Shown: positions 1 through 9,213, counted from the stretch's first letter. The stretch is DNA of 64,000 nt from Asaia bogorensis (GCA_945901855.1 CAMDLT010000002.1:62001-126000), one strand, 5' to 3'. A program made the numbers and translations. Notes: a model not told the origin generated them from the sequence alone.

Positions 1-49
1 CTACACGGGCGCGCCGCATCGCCCGTTCGTGCCGATGGCCAAGCGCTGA
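1..49 (+). CDS. gltA: Citrate synthase, C-terminal end only
   Basis: Only the last 15 codons and a TGA stop are inside the window, entering in frame from position 2. They read YTGAPHRPFVPMAKR. The YTG followed by a basic and aromatic tail and a final AKR is how many alphaproteobacterial citrate synthases end, and gltA commonly lies next to lpxB in this group. Citrate synthase condenses acetyl-CoA with oxaloacetate at the start of the TCA cycle. The identification rests on a very short peptide plus gene order, so it is an inference that the preceding sequence would settle. Confidence 0.5.
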   Translation, partial: YTGAPHRPFVPMAKR

Positions 50-65
50 AACGGGGTCGGCGGCG

Positions 66-269
66 ATGGCCAAACACGGAGCCGGGCAAATGCGCACGAA
101 CGCGGGCGACGCCGCCCGCGCCGCCAGCGCCATTCCGCCCGTGCTGCTCGGCCGCCGTCGGCTGCCGCCCGCGTGCAACGACAACCGCCCCGCGCTGGGT
201 TACATGCTGCGCCTTGCGCTCGGGCCGCTGGCGATCGCGGCGCTGGCCGTCGCGATCTGGTGGGCGTAG
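66..269 (+). CDS. Small single-span membrane protein, unknown
   Basis: This 67-residue reading frame begins 16 bases after the probable gltA stop and ends 17 bases before a good terminator, so it would sit in the same transcript. The N-terminal half is Ala/Arg-rich. Residues about 37-41 read CNDNR, a motif I have seen in short alphaproteobacterial proteins, and the last 20 residues form one hydrophobic segment ending IWWA. No clear ribosome binding site precedes the ATG, and the ATG at 90 is an alternative start. I do not recognise a function. A spurious reading frame is possible because a long frame is also open on the other strand. Confidence 0.4.
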   Translation: MAKHGAGQMRTNAGDAARAASAIPPVLLGRRRLPPACNDNRPALGYMLRLALGPLAIAALAVAIWWA

Positions 270-286
270 GCAACTTAAGGCGCCGG

Positions 287-315
287 GCTCGCAAGTGTTG
301 CGAGCATATCTTTTT
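287..315 (+). terminator. Rho-independent terminator after gltA/small gene
   Basis: A perfect 8-bp inverted repeat (GCTCGCAA, loop GTG, TTGCGAGC) at 287-305 is followed on the plus strand by ATATCTTTTT. This is a textbook intrinsic terminator for the transcript that ends with the small gene at 66-269. Confidence 0.75.
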
Positions 316-371
316 GTCGCGGCGAATAAATCGTCGAGTGCACCTCGGCGTATGGCGCAAAATGTTCCGAC

Positions 372-767
372 TTATCGTTGGATAAGCTCGATCTTGTAGC
401 CGTCGGGGTCTTCGACGAAGGCGATCACGCTGCCGCCGTGTTTCATCGGGCCGGGCGGGCGCGGGATCTTGGCGCCGGCCGCCGCCAGTTTCGCGCACGT
501 GCCGTAAATGTCTTTGACTCCCAAAGCGATGTGCCCGAAGCCCGTGCCCAGATCGTAGGGTTCCGCGCGGCCCCAATTGTGTGTGAGTTCGATCACCGCA
601 TTGGCGTTTTCGTCGCCATAGCCCACAAACGCCAAGGTGAACTTGCCGTCCGGATAGTCTTTGCGCCGCAGCAGATCCATGCCCAGCCGTTCGCAATAGA
701 ACGCGATCGATTTGTCGAGATCCATGACGCGGATCATCGTGTGCAGCATGCGAAATTCGCCGTCCAT
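372..767 (-). CDS. gloA: Lactoylglutathione lyase (glyoxalase I)
   Basis: Isomerises the hemithioacetal of methylglyoxal and glutathione to S-lactoylglutathione in the cytoplasm. The protein has 131 residues, the normal length for single-domain GloA, built as two beta-alpha-beta-beta-beta repeats. The expected metal ligands are visible: His in MLHTM near the N terminus, Glu in VIELTHN, His in GFGHIAL, and Glu in KIELIQR near the end. The start chosen (MDGEFRMLHT) has a GGGAGGA ribosome binding site about 7 bases upstream; an internal Met at residue 7 is less well placed. It is divergent from the dehydrogenase at 851 with 83 bp between them, and appears to be a single-gene unit. Confidence 0.92.
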   Translation of the reverse strand: MDGEFRMLHTMIRVMDLDKSIAFYCERLGMDLLRRKDYPDGKFTLAFVGYGDENANAVIELTHNWGRAEPYDLGTGFGHIALGVKDIYGTCAKLAAAGAKIPRPPGPMKHGGSVIAFVEDPDGYKIELIQR

Positions 768-850
768 GGTCAAATCCTCCCGGTTCCAAAGCGCAAGCAT
801 GGCGACCTTGCGGCCTTTGCGCCAGCCCCAAAAACGCGCTACCAAACGCC

Positions 851-1843
851 ATGAAAAAGCTCCGCACCGCCGTGATCGGCGGCGGCCATTTCGGCCGCTT
901 CCATGCCGACAAATATGCAGCGCTCCCCGACAGCGATTTTGTCGCGATCGTCGATCCCAACCCGGATGCGCGCGCGGCCCTCGCCGCCAAGCACAAGATC
1001 GCAGCCTTTGCCGACCCAAAGGATCTGATCGGCAAGGTCGATGCCGTTTCGATCGTGGTGCCGACGTCGCTGCATTTCGATGTGGCGCTCGGGCTGATCG
1101 AAGCGGGCATCCATGTGCTGATCGAAAAGCCCATCGCCGATACGCGCGACCAAGCCGACAGGCTGATCGCGGCCGCCGCCGCGCGCGGCACAGTGCTGCA
1201 GGTCGGGCATTTGCAGCGTTTCTTGCTCGACCGGTTGGGCGCCAAGGAATTCGTGCAGACGCCGCTTTATATCGAGTGCGACCGCATACATCCGTTCAAT
1301 CCGCGCGCGACGGACGTGTCGGTCGTGCTGGATCTGATGATCCACGACATCGACCTGATCCTGGCGTTTGTGGGCGCGCCGGTGGAAAGCGTGATGGCCG
1401 TGGGAGCACCCGTCGTGACGCAGGGCGAGGATATCGCCAATGTGCGGCTGGGCTTTGCCAATGGGTGCGTTGCCAACATCACGACAAGCCGCGTGAGCCT
1501 CAAGACCGAGCGCAAGATGCGCGTTTTTGGGCACGAGAGCTACGTGTCGATCGATTTGGCCAAACGCAAGCTTGTGGCGATGCGGCGCGGGAAAGCAGGG
1601 TTTCTGCTCGGCACGCTGCTGCCCGCGATGATGCCGGGATTGCCGCCGATCGAGCGCATCGAGCGCGACTATCCCGATGGCGACGATCTGAAGGCCGAGA
1701 TCGCGAGCTTCCTTGGCGCCTGCCGCGGCGAACACAAACCGCACGTCACGGGCGAAGACGGCCGCGCTGCGCTCGATGTGGCGCTGCAGATCGAAGACGC
1801 GATCCGCGAACACCGCAAGCGCTGGGCTAAGCTCGGGCTTTGA
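851..1843 (+). CDS. Gfo/Idh/MocA dehydrogenase, GnnA-like
   Basis: A 330-residue NAD(P)-dependent sugar dehydrogenase of the Gfo/Idh/MocA family. The N terminus has the Rossmann signature VIGGGHFGRFH, and IEKPIA about residue 95 is the family's EKP motif. The gene lies tail to tail with lpxB, overlapping its 3' end by 17 bp. A dehydrogenase of this family and size next to lpxA-lpxI-lpxB suggests GnnA, which oxidises UDP-GlcNAc at C3 so that GnnB can add an amino group, giving the 2,3-diamino sugar found in lipid A of several alphaproteobacteria. No GnnB-type aminotransferase is present in the window, so the role is inferred from context; another sugar dehydrogenase activity is possible. Confidence 0.7.
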   Translation: MKKLRTAVIGGGHFGRFHADKYAALPDSDFVAIVDPNPDARAALAAKHKIAAFADPKDLIGKVDAVSIVVPTSLHFDVALGLIEAGIHVLIEKPIADTRDQADRLIAAAAARGTVLQVGHLQRFLLDRLGAKEFVQTPLYIECDRIHPFNPRATDVSVVLDLMIHDIDLILAFVGAPVESVMAVGAPVVTQGEDIANVRLGFANGCVANITTSRVSLKTERKMRVFGHESYVSIDLAKRKLVAMRRGKAGFLLGTLLPAMMPGLPPIERIERDYPDGDDLKAEIASFLGACRGEHKPHVTGEDGRAALDVALQIEDAIREHRKRWAKLGL

Positions 1844-3002
1844 TCGCGGCCAGTACCGCGGCGGCGGCGCGGTCGGACGGCAGATGGCCGGGGCCCTTGG
1901 CGAGTTCGCCGCGCCCCAACGCGTCGCACACGGCGTCAAGGTCAGCACGCATGCGCCGTGCGGCATCCGCGTCGTCCAGCAGCGTTTCGATTTTGGCGGC
2001 GAGCGCTGCGGGCGTGCAGTTGCCCTGAAGCAGTTCGGGCACGATCTGTCGGTCCGCAATGACGTTGGGCATCGCGACGAACGGCACCTGGATCATCTTG
2101 CGCGCCAGATACCCCGAGATCGCGTTGACCCGGTGGCCCACGACCGTCGGCAACCCGGCCACCGCAAGTTCGAGCGTCGAAGTACCGGACACGCTGAGGG
2201 CGGCATCGGCGCTGCGGAACGCGGCACGCTTGTCGGCGGCATCGAGCACGCGCACGACCTTGCCCGGCAGCGTTTTTGCGAAAGCGGCCGATTGCGCGTC
2301 GGTGTTCGCGACGTACGGCAGCACAAAGACGAGGTGCTGGCGCCGGGCCGCCAGCAGCTTCGCGGTCGCGGCAAATATCGGCGCCATCCGGCCGAACAGG
2401 CCCGCACGACTGCCGGGCAACACGACGACGATTTTGTCGTCGGCGGCGATCGCGTGCCGCAAGCGAAACGCCGCAGCATCCCCCGCCAGCAGCCCGTCTT
2501 CGAGAACGGGATGGCCGACATGCGTGCAGGCAAGCCCCAGCTTGGCGAAAAATTCGGGCTCGAAGGGCAGCAGCGCCAGCATCGCGTCGATGCGGCCCTT
2601 GAGTTTTTTGGCGCGCCCCGGCCGCCACGCCCACAATTGCGGCGCCACATACTGCACGACCGGAATGCCCAGTCCGCGCACGCGATCGGCAACGCGCAAC
2701 CCGAAGCTGGGCGCGTCGATCAGCACGACCGCGTCGGGACGCATCTGCGCGATCGCTTCGGCCGTTCGGCGCAGCCGCGCAAAAATCGTCGGCAAGCGCG
2801 GCACCACTTCGGCCAAACCCATGACCGAAAGGTCGGAGAGGGGAAACAGGCTCGCAAGTCCTTCCGCCTGCATGCGTTCGCCGCCGACGCCCGCGAACCG
2901 CACCCCGTCCGGGGCCGCGCGCTTCAAGGCCGCCATCAGCTTGGCGCCCAAATTGTCGCCCGACGGTTCGCCCGCCACCAGGAAGATCAGTTTTTCGCGC
3001 AT
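1827..3002 (-). CDS. lpxB: Lipid-A-disaccharide synthase
   Basis: Glycosyltransferase (GT19) that joins 2,3-diacylglucosamine-1-phosphate to UDP-2,3-diacylglucosamine, making the beta-1,6 lipid A disaccharide at the inner face of the cytoplasmic membrane. The 391-residue protein starts MREKLIFLVAGEPSGD, with the family's AGEPSGD motif. It also has VGHPVLED, LLPGSR (written VLPGSRAG) and SGTSTLELA, all expected of LpxB. The start at 3002 overlaps the end of lpxI by 16 bp, indicating translational coupling. It is the last gene of the long minus-strand envelope cluster and runs convergently into the dehydrogenase gene at 851-1843. Confidence 0.95.
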   Translation of the reverse strand: MREKLIFLVAGEPSGDNLGAKLMAALKRAAPDGVRFAGVGGERMQAEGLASLFPLSDLSVMGLAEVVPRLPTIFARLRRTAEAIAQMRPDAVVLIDAPSFGLRVADRVRGLGIPVVQYVAPQLWAWRPGRAKKLKGRIDAMLALLPFEPEFFAKLGLACTHVGHPVLEDGLLAGDAAAFRLRHAIAADDKIVVVLPGSRAGLFGRMAPIFAATAKLLAARRQHLVFVLPYVANTDAQSAAFAKTLPGKVVRVLDAADKRAAFRSADAALSVSGTSTLELAVAGLPTVVGHRVNAISGYLARKMIQVPFVAMPNVIADRQIVPELLQGNCTPAALAAKIETLLDDADAARRMRADLDAVCDALGRGELAKGPGHLPSDRAAAAVLAAIKARA

Positions 3003-3793
3003 GCGCCCGCCACAAAAATATTGGCCCGGTCGGCTGCCGCGACCGCTTCGTCGCGCTCGAGCAGCAGCGCGTTGCCCGCTTCCAACGCGATGCCGCGTAG
3101 CCCCGCTTGGGCAGCCGCCGCGACCGTCGCAGCCCCGACGGTCGGCAGATCGACGCGCCGGTCCTGCCCCGGCATCGCGGCCTTGGCCAGCACGCAACCG
3201 GCAATCCCAGGCTGTCGCAGCAAAGCGGCCGTGCCGCCCCGCGTCTCGCTGCCGACGATGCGGCCATCGCGCACCAGCACGGCTTGGCCGCGTTCGCGCA
3301 TCCCCAAGGCACGCGCCGCCGCAAGACCGTGCGCGATATCGGCGCGTGCCGCGGCGTCAGGCATGCAAGCGCCGTAGATGCGCGCTTCGGCCAGCAGATC
3401 CGGTGCGATATCGTGCGCGCCGACCGCCTGAAAACCCTCGGCTTCGATCAAAGCGAGCACGCGCGACAGCAACGACGCATCCCCGCCCCACACGGGCAGA
3501 AGTTTGAGCGCGATCCAAAAACCGGTCCAGTCCGGCCGCAATTGGGCCAATGTCGGCCGGCGGACGGGGCCTGCCAGCACGACGTCGCGGCAGCCGGTTT
3601 CGCGCAAGACCGCGAACAGACGGCCGACTTTGGCGAGCGCCACGCGCGTGTGCGCAAAACCCACGAGCGTCGAAGTTTCGCAGAACCCGTCGAACGCCAG
3701 AATATGCACATCGCGGCCCGCCGCGGCCGCGGCATCGGCAACCGATCGCGGCAACGTGCCGCCGCCCGCCAGGATGCCGAGCTTGGCGGCCAT
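2987..3793 (-). CDS. lpxI: UDP-2,3-diacylglucosamine pyrophosphatase LpxI
   Basis: Hydrolyses UDP-2,3-diacylglucosamine to lipid X and UMP; it replaces LpxH in most alphaproteobacteria. The protein has 268 residues, N-terminal LGILAGGGTLP and the C-terminal catalytic region KAAMPGQDRRVDLPTVG, which holds the essential Asp of the Caulobacter enzyme. I chose the ATG at 3793, which gives MAAKLGIL. A GTG at 3805 forms a GTGA overlap with the lpxA stop and would add four residues. It lies between lpxA and lpxB, the usual order for this lipid A block. Confidence 0.93.
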   Translation of the reverse strand: MAAKLGILAGGGTLPRSVADAAAAAGRDVHILAFDGFCETSTLVGFAHTRVALAKVGRLFAVLRETGCRDVVLAGPVRRPTLAQLRPDWTGFWIALKLLPVWGGDASLLSRVLALIEAEGFQAVGAHDIAPDLLAEARIYGACMPDAAARADIAHGLAAARALGMRERGQAVLVRDGRIVGSETRGGTAALLRQPGIAGCVLAKAAMPGQDRRVDLPTVGAATVAAAAQAGLRGIALEAGNALLLERDEAVAAADRANIFVAGACAKN

Positions 3794-3801
3794 GCGCCCG
3801 C

Positions 3802-4629
3802 TCACAAAGCCGCGTCGACCTTGGGCAGGCAGATCGGGCGATTGTTGGCGCCGCGAATGAATTCCAGAATGTCCATCACCGCCTGCGCCTTGCCGTAGAG
3901 TTCGGCGACGTCGTCGAGCCGCTCGGCCATCGTGCCTTCTTGGGCAAACAGCAGGCGGTAGGCGGTGCGCAGATCGTGGATCTCCTCGCGGCTGAAGCCG
4001 CGACGCTTCAAGCCGACGATGTTGAGGCCCTGCAGGCGCGCGCGGTCGCCCATCACGATGCCGTAGGGGATAACGTCGCCCTCCACGCCCGTCATGCCGC
4101 CGATCATCGCGTGCTTGCCGATACGCACGAATTGGTGGACCGCCGAAATGCCACCCAGTATGGCGAAGTCGCCGACATGCACGTGCCCGCCCAACGTCGC
4201 CTGGTTGACCATCACAACGTTGTTGCCGACCTTGCAGTCGTGCGCGACGTGGGCGCCTGCCATCACCAAGCAGCGCGCGCCCACCTGGGTCAAACCGCCG
4301 CCGCCCGACGTGCCGGGATTCATCGTCACGTGCTCGCGTATGACGCTGTCTTCGCCCACGACAAGACGCGTGCGCTCGCCCTTGAATTTGAGGTCCTGCG
4401 GCGGATGGCCCAGCGAGGCGAACGGAAACACGCGCACGCGCGCCCCCAGTTCGGTTTCGCCCGCGATCACCACATGGCTCACAAGCTCGACGCCGTCGTG
4501 CAGCGTCACGTCCTTGCCGATCGTGCAGAACGGCCCTACGCGCACGCCCGCACCGAGCTTGGCGCCCGGTTCGACGATGGCGTGCGAATGGACGAACGTG
4601 GCCGCCTGTGCAGCGCCGGTATCCATCAT
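3802..4629 (-). CDS. lpxA: UDP-N-acetylglucosamine acyltransferase LpxA
   Basis: Transfers the first 3-hydroxyacyl chain from acyl carrier protein to the sugar nucleotide, the first step of lipid A synthesis. The 275-residue protein is a left-handed beta-helix of hexapeptide repeats with a helical C-terminal domain ([12 protein letters not shown]). The catalytic His is in AHVAHDC, and further conserved residues are in GGISAVHQF. The acyl-chain ruler position, Gly173 in E. coli, is also Gly here (MIGGMTG), consistent with a long 3-hydroxy chain. The start ATG overlaps the fabZ stop as ATGA; the next codon is also ATG. If the neighbouring dehydrogenase is GnnA, the acceptor may be the diamino sugar. 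Confidence 0.95.
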   Translation of the reverse strand: MMDTGAAQAATFVHSHAIVEPGAKLGAGVRVGPFCTIGKDVTLHDGVELVSHVVIAGETELGARVRVFPFASLGHPPQDLKFKGERTRLVVGEDSVIREHVTMNPGTSGGGGLTQVGARCLVMAGAHVAHDCKVGNNVVMVNQATLGGHVHVGDFAILGGISAVHQFVRIGKHAMIGGMTGVEGDVIPYGIVMGDRARLQGLNIVGLKRRGFSREEIHDLRTAYRLLFAQEGTMAERLDDVAELYGKAQAVMDILEFIRGANNRPICLPKVDAAL

Positions 4630-5099
4630 CGGTCCATGATCATGGCGGAAAAGACCGCTTCGGCGACCAAAGCGCCGCCAACCCGACCCTCGCCTTTGAA
4701 CTTCCACACGTTGCCGCGCGAGCGCAGCTTGGTGACATGGATGTGCAGCGTGTCGCCGGGCGTCACGGGCTTGCGGAAACGCGCCTCGTCGATCGTCATG
4801 AAATAGACGAGCTTGCCTTCCGCATCGGAGCCAAGCGTATGTACCACCAGCACGCCCGCAGTCTGCGCCATCGCTTCCACGATCAGCACGCCCGGCATGA
4901 TCGGCCGGCTGGGGAAATGGCCCTGGAATTGCGGTTCGTTGAAAGTGACATTCTTGATGCCGACGGCGCTGTGGTCGCGGACCACATCGACCACGCGATC
5001 GATCATCAAAAACGGATAGCGGTGCGGGATCATTTCCATGATCCGCAGCAAATCGATCGTCGTAGGTGCCTCGCTCGGCAGTGTCGGGGAATCCATCAT
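4626..5099 (-). CDS. fabZ: (3R)-hydroxyacyl-ACP dehydratase FabZ
   Basis: Dehydrates 3-hydroxyacyl-ACP in fatty acid elongation and balances the supply of 3-hydroxyacyl chains used by LpxA and LpxD. It is a 157-residue hot-dog-fold protein. Signature residues are [12 protein letters not shown], with the catalytic His, and [18 protein letters not shown], with the catalytic Glu. The ATG overlaps the lpxD stop (ATGA) and its own stop overlaps the lpxA start in the same way, so lpxD, fabZ and lpxA form a tightly coupled translational set. Confidence 0.95.
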   Translation of the reverse strand: MMDSPTLPSEAPTTIDLLRIMEMIPHRYPFLMIDRVVDVVRDHSAVGIKNVTFNEPQFQGHFPSRPIMPGVLIVEAMAQTAGVLVVHTLGSDAEGKLVYFMTIDEARFRKPVTPGDTLHIHVTKLRSRGNVWKFKGEGRVGGALVAEAVFSAMIMDR

Positions 5100-6139
5100 T
5101 CGCTCTCGTTCGTCTCGTTTGTTTTTGCCGGTCGCGCCAGACGGCGCAAAGCGGCCGATTGGCGGCGCCATTCGCCCACCGGAACGGCCGGCGAGCCGCC
5201 AACCGCTTCGCCGGTGGCCACGTCCCGATGCACGCCCGATTGTGCGACAATCTTGGCGCCTGAGGCCACCTTCAAATGGCCCGCAATGCCCGCCTGGCCG
5301 CCCGCCATGACCCCGTCGCCCAGCTCGCACGAACCCGAGATGCCGACTTGCGCGACGATCACGCATTGGCGGCCAGTTTTGACGTTGTGGCCGATCTGAA
5401 CCAGATTGTCGATCCAGGTGCCGTCGCCGATCACGGTGTCGCTGGCGCTGCCGCGGTCGATGCAGCTGTTGGCGCCCACCTCGCAATCGGCGCCGATGCG
5501 CACGATGCCAAGCTGCGGCACTTTGACGAACAGCCCAGCCCCCATCGCAAAACCGAAACCGTCCTGGCCGATCCGCACGCCGGGGTAAAGCCGCGTGCGC
5601 GGACCCACGATCGCGTGGCTGATCGTGGCATTGGCGCCGACGACCACGCGCTCGCCCAGTTCGACATTTTCCCCGATGGTGGCGCTCGGGCCAATTTCGA
5701 CAAAGCTGCCAAGCTTGGCGCCCGCCAGCACGACCGCCTTGGGGCCGACCGATACGCCCGGACCCAGTTCGGCAGTTGGATCGACATAGGCCGTGGGATG
5801 CACCCCCGCTTGTATCTTTGCCGACGGATGGAAGGCGGCAGCCACGCGCGCATACGCGCGATAGGGATTGGCCGTGGCAAGCGCCATGCAACCCGAGGGA
5901 ACGCGCGAAGCGAGCGCGGGATGCACCAAACAAGCCCCTGCCTTGGTCGCTACAAGGGCCGAAAGATATTTGCGGTTTTCAAGAAACGTAATATGCCCAG
6001 GCCCCGCAGCATCGAGCGCGGAAACGCCGTCGAAGGTGCGCGCCCCGTCCGCCGTCGGCGGCAGTTCCAATTCGGCAATTTGGGCGATGCGCGTCAGTGC
6101 CAACGCACCGGCATACGCATGGAACCGCCGATCGGCCAT
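5096..6139 (-). CDS. lpxD: UDP-3-O-(3-hydroxyacyl)glucosamine N-acyltransferase
   Basis: Adds the second 3-hydroxyacyl chain, on the 2-amino group, in lipid A synthesis. The 347-residue protein has an N-terminal uridine-binding domain ([13 protein letters not shown]), then a hexapeptide-repeat beta-helix from about residue 100. The motif IGQDGFGFA and the catalytic His in QIGHNVKTG are present, and the C terminus carries a helical arm. It begins 15 bp after the stop of skp and ends in an ATGA overlap with fabZ. The order bamA-skp-lpxD-fabZ-lpxA is the standard envelope cluster. Confidence 0.95.
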   Translation of the reverse strand: MADRRFHAYAGALALTRIAQIAELELPPTADGARTFDGVSALDAAGPGHITFLENRKYLSALVATKAGACLVHPALASRVPSGCMALATANPYRAYARVAAAFHPSAKIQAGVHPTAYVDPTAELGPGVSVGPKAVVLAGAKLGSFVEIGPSATIGENVELGERVVVGANATISHAIVGPRTRLYPGVRIGQDGFGFAMGAGLFVKVPQLGIVRIGADCEVGANSCIDRGSASDTVIGDGTWIDNLVQIGHNVKTGRQCVIVAQVGISGSCELGDGVMAGGQAGIAGHLKVASGAKIVAQSGVHRDVATGEAVGGSPAVPVGEWRRQSAALRRLARPAKTNETNESE

Positions 6140-6154
6140 CGCCCGCGCGCGAGC

Positions 6155-6814
6155 CTAGTTGGCCATCGCGGCGGTCGGCAGGCGACGATTGATCCGACGC
6201 GCCACTTCGCCCGAGATGTCGAGTTGCGTGCGCGCCACGAAGATGAACGAGTTGGGCAGCACGATTTGGTATTCCTGCTCGTTCATCACCTCGATGACCG
6301 ACTCGGTCAGCGCCTGCTGGATCTTCTGCACCGCTTCGCCGTAATTCTGCTCGAGATTGCGTCGGCGCGTCTGCAACTGCGTTTGGATCGTCTGGACGCG
6401 GTTCTCGAAATCGCGGCGGCGCTGGTTGAAGGCATCCTGCGACAGCGTCGCGCGCTGGCCGACGAGTTCTTCTTCCTGGCGGCGCAGATCGCCCTCTTGG
6501 CGCGTGGCGTCGGCCTGAAGCGAATTGCGCGCGCGTTCGGCCTGCGCATTGACGTTCTGCATCGCGGTCGAAACGCGCATAACGCTATCGACGTCGAAAA
6601 ACACGGTCGCGGTCCCCTTGGGAGGCAACTCGGTCGACAGCGCGGGCGCAGCCGGTGCGGCACCGGGCTGGGCGGCACGCGGTTGGGCGGGCGCTTGGCG
6701 CTGCTGGGCGGGTTGCTGGGCCCAAGCGGACGTTGCGAGCGCGAAGATCCCGGCGCCGACAAGAACGGCCGCGACGAACGCCGCGCGCGGCCCAAGAAAC
6801 GTCTGTTTTTCCAT
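6155..6814 (-). CDS. skp: OmpH/Skp-type periplasmic chaperone
   Basis: A periplasmic holdase that keeps unfolded outer-membrane proteins soluble on their way to the BAM complex. The 219-residue precursor has a signal peptide (hydrophobic residues about 12-30, cleavage near SAWAQ). A Pro/Ala/Gln-rich linker follows at about residues 33-60. The long helical region is rich in Gln, Arg and Glu, as expected for the coiled-coil arms of Skp. The linker is longer than in E. coli Skp. It sits 23 bp after bamA and before lpxD. Overall sequence is weakly conserved in this family, so the call rests on architecture and position. Confidence 0.85.
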   Translation of the reverse strand: MEKQTFLGPRAAFVAAVLVGAGIFALATSAWAQQPAQQRQAPAQPRAAQPGAAPAAPALSTELPPKGTATVFFDVDSVMRVSTAMQNVNAQAERARNSLQADATRQEGDLRRQEEELVGQRATLSQDAFNQRRRDFENRVQTIQTQLQTRRRNLEQNYGEAVQKIQQALTESVIEVMNEQEYQIVLPNSFIFVARTQLDISGEVARRINRRLPTAAMAN

Positions 6815-6837
6815 CTCGAAGAACCTTCTGGGAAAAT

Positions 6838-9213
6838 CTAAAAGCGCGAACCGACGCCGAAACGGAACGATTCGGTGCGGTCGTATTCTTCCTTGGCCAC
6901 CGCTTTGGCATAGGAAACGCGAACCGGGCCGAACGGCGAGCGCCACAAAGCGCCGACCCCGACCGACGCGCGCAATGCGCCCGAATCGTCGACCGCGGCC
7001 GTGTTGCCAGGACGGCCCGGCGGCGGACGGTCGAACGAAGTAAGCGTGCCGACATCGGAGAAGAACAAACCGCGCAGCCCGAATTCCTTTGGCAAACCCG
7101 TGGGAAAGCTCATCTCGGCGGTTGCCGTGTAATAGTAGTTGCCGCCCAAAGCGCCGCCGGACTCGCGGTCGCGCGGACCAAGGCCCTGTGTACGGAAGCC
7201 GCGGAAATTGTCGCCGCCTAGATTGAAGCGGCTTTGCAGACGCACCCGGTCGTCGGAATAGGCAGCAATATGTCCGCCTTCGAGCAGCAGGGATGCCACG
7301 TATTCGGACGTGAACGGATAGTAGAACCCGGTCGTTGCGACCGTGCGGAAGAACTTCGCTTCGCCGCCCGCCCCGGCAATGTCGTTTTTGAGACGCACGA
7401 AATAGCCGTCGGTCGGATCCAGGCGATCGTCGCGAAGATCGAGCAGCGTGATGTGGCCGACTGAACTTTGCGTGACCGAGCCTGCCGCATCCTGCACGAT
7501 GGTCGATGCGCCGAACGCGATCTGCGTGATGTCGTCGTTGCGCAGCGTGTAGTTGAGCCCTTGCGACAGATATTCGCCCAGGCGGTAGCCGTTGCGCAGC
7601 ACGACGCCGGTCGAAATCGCATCGTAGCCCGCTTCGCGCTGCAGATTGCGCCGCGTACGGAACAGATCGAACCCGGCCGACATGTCCATGTCGAGGAAAT
7701 AGGGATCCGTGAACGACAGATCGACTTGGTTGCGCCGCCGCGACACGGTCCCGCCAAGTTTGAGGTCCTTGCCCTGGCCCAGCAAATTGCGCTCGCGGAT
7801 CGAGGCATCGAGCAACACGTTGTCGGACGAGGAGAAACCAACGCCGAAATTGAGGTCGCCGGTCGATTTCTCCTGCACCTCGACATTCAGCACCGTGCGG
7901 TCCGGCGCTTCGCCGGGCACGTTGGTGACTTCGACGCGCTCGAAGAATTGCAGGCTGCGGATGCGGTCGCGCGAGCGGCGCTGCTTGGCGGTGCTGAACG
8001 CGTCGCCTTCGACCAGCGCCATCTCGCGCCGGATTACCTTGTCGGTCGTCCGCGAATTGCCGACGATGTTGATGCGCTCGACGAACACGCGCGGTCCGTC
8101 CTGGATTTCGAAAACGATCGACACGGTGCGCGTGTCGCGGTCGCGGGTCACGCGCGGGCGCACTTCGGCGAACGCATAGCCGGCCGTCCCGGCAAAGTCG
8201 CTGAGCGCCGTGACCGACGCTTCGACTTTGTTGGCATCGTACCAGGCGCCTTCGGCGGCCGTGACGAGACCGACAAGCTGTTCTTTTTTGAGATCGCGCA
8301 GCTGCGAGGTGACGTCGATCTTGCCGAACCGGTAGCGCTCGCCCTCTTCGATCGTGAAGGTGACATAGAAGCCCTCGCGATTGGGGCTCAATTCGGCGAT
8401 CGCGGAAACGATGCGGAAATCGGCGTAACCGGCCGACAGATAGTATTTGCGCAGCAATTCGCGGTCGAACGACAGCCGGTCGGGATCGTACACATCGTCG
8501 CTCGACAGAAAGCGGAACCAACGCGATTCGCGCGTCTGGATCTGCTCGCGCAGCGTGCCGTCGGCGAAGCTGCGGTTGCCGACGAAATTGATACGCTGCA
8601 CGCCCGTAATCTGGCCTTCGTCGATCTCGAACACCACATCGACGCGATTTTGCGACAGCTGGATAATTTTGGGTTCCACCGTGGCCGCGAAGCGGCCCGA
8701 TGCGCGGTAGATGTCTTGCAGGCGCTTGACGTCGGCTTGGACGCGCGCGCGCGTGAACACCGTGCGCGGCTTCAGCGTCAGCTCGTTCGTCAGGTTTTCG
8801 TCCTTCAAGCGCCGGTTGCCTTCGAAGGCGATGCGATTGACGATCGGGTTTTCGACCACTCGCACCACCAGCGCGCCGCCGTCCTGGCGAATGACCACGT
8901 CGGCAAACAGGCCGGTTGCAAACAGCGCTTTGAGCGAACGATCGATTTCGTCGGCATCGGCAACCGCACCGGGCTGGGCGGTCACGTAGGCGCGCACGGT
9001 TTCAGGCGCGATGCGTTGCGTACCTTCGACGCGAATTTCGCTGACCGGCCCGGCGATCACGCCCGTCCGCGTCGCGAATTGGGCTTCTGCCGGCGCGCCG
9101 ACGAGCGTCAGCGACATCGCGCCCAATCCCAACGCCACCGCAAACGACCGGGCACGCCCCAAGACCGCAAAACCCCATCGCCGTATCGCAAACGCCATTG
9201 CCAACCGTTCCAT
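6838..9213 (-). CDS. bamA: Outer membrane protein assembly factor BamA
   Basis: Central component of the BAM complex, which inserts beta-barrel proteins into the outer membrane. The protein has about 791 residues: a signal peptide ending near APAEAQ, five POTRA domains (beginning ISEIRVEGTQRI, written VSEIRVEGTQRI), and a C-terminal 16-strand barrel. The barrel contains the lid-loop signature GLGPRDRESGGALGG, in a form related to the usual VRGF region (FRGFRTQGLG), and ends in Phe (GVGSRF), the outer-membrane targeting residue. I chose the ATG at 9213; the ATG at 9198 is equally possible and shortens the signal peptide by five residues. The gene lies between rseP and skp. Confidence 0.93.
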   Translation of the reverse strand: MERLAMAFAIRRWGFAVLGRARSFAVALGLGAMSLTLVGAPAEAQFATRTGVIAGPVSEIRVEGTQRIAPETVRAYVTAQPGAVADADEIDRSLKALFATGLFADVVIRQDGGALVVRVVENPIVNRIAFEGNRRLKDENLTNELTLKPRTVFTRARVQADVKRLQDIYRASGRFAATVEPKIIQLSQNRVDVVFEIDEGQITGVQRINFVGNRSFADGTLREQIQTRESRWFRFLSSDDVYDPDRLSFDRELLRKYYLSAGYADFRIVSAIAELSPNREGFYVTFTIEEGERYRFGKIDVTSQLRDLKKEQLVGLVTAAEGAWYDANKVEASVTALSDFAGTAGYAFAEVRPRVTRDRDTRTVSIVFEIQDGPRVFVERINIVGNSRTTDKVIRREMALVEGDAFSTAKQRRSRDRIRSLQFFERVEVTNVPGEAPDRTVLNVEVQEKSTGDLNFGVGFSSSDNVLLDASIRERNLLGQGKDLKLGGTVSRRRNQVDLSFTDPYFLDMDMSAGFDLFRTRRNLQREAGYDAISTGVVLRNGYRLGEYLSQGLNYTLRNDDITQIAFGASTIVQDAAGSVTQSSVGHITLLDLRDDRLDPTDGYFVRLKNDIAGAGGEAKFFRTVATTGFYYPFTSEYVASLLLEGGHIAAYSDDRVRLQSRFNLGGDNFRGFRTQGLGPRDRESGGALGGNYYYTATAEMSFPTGLPKEFGLRGLFFSDVGTLTSFDRPPPGRPGNTAAVDDSGALRASVGVGALWRSPFGPVRVSYAKAVAKEEYDRTESFRFGVGSRF

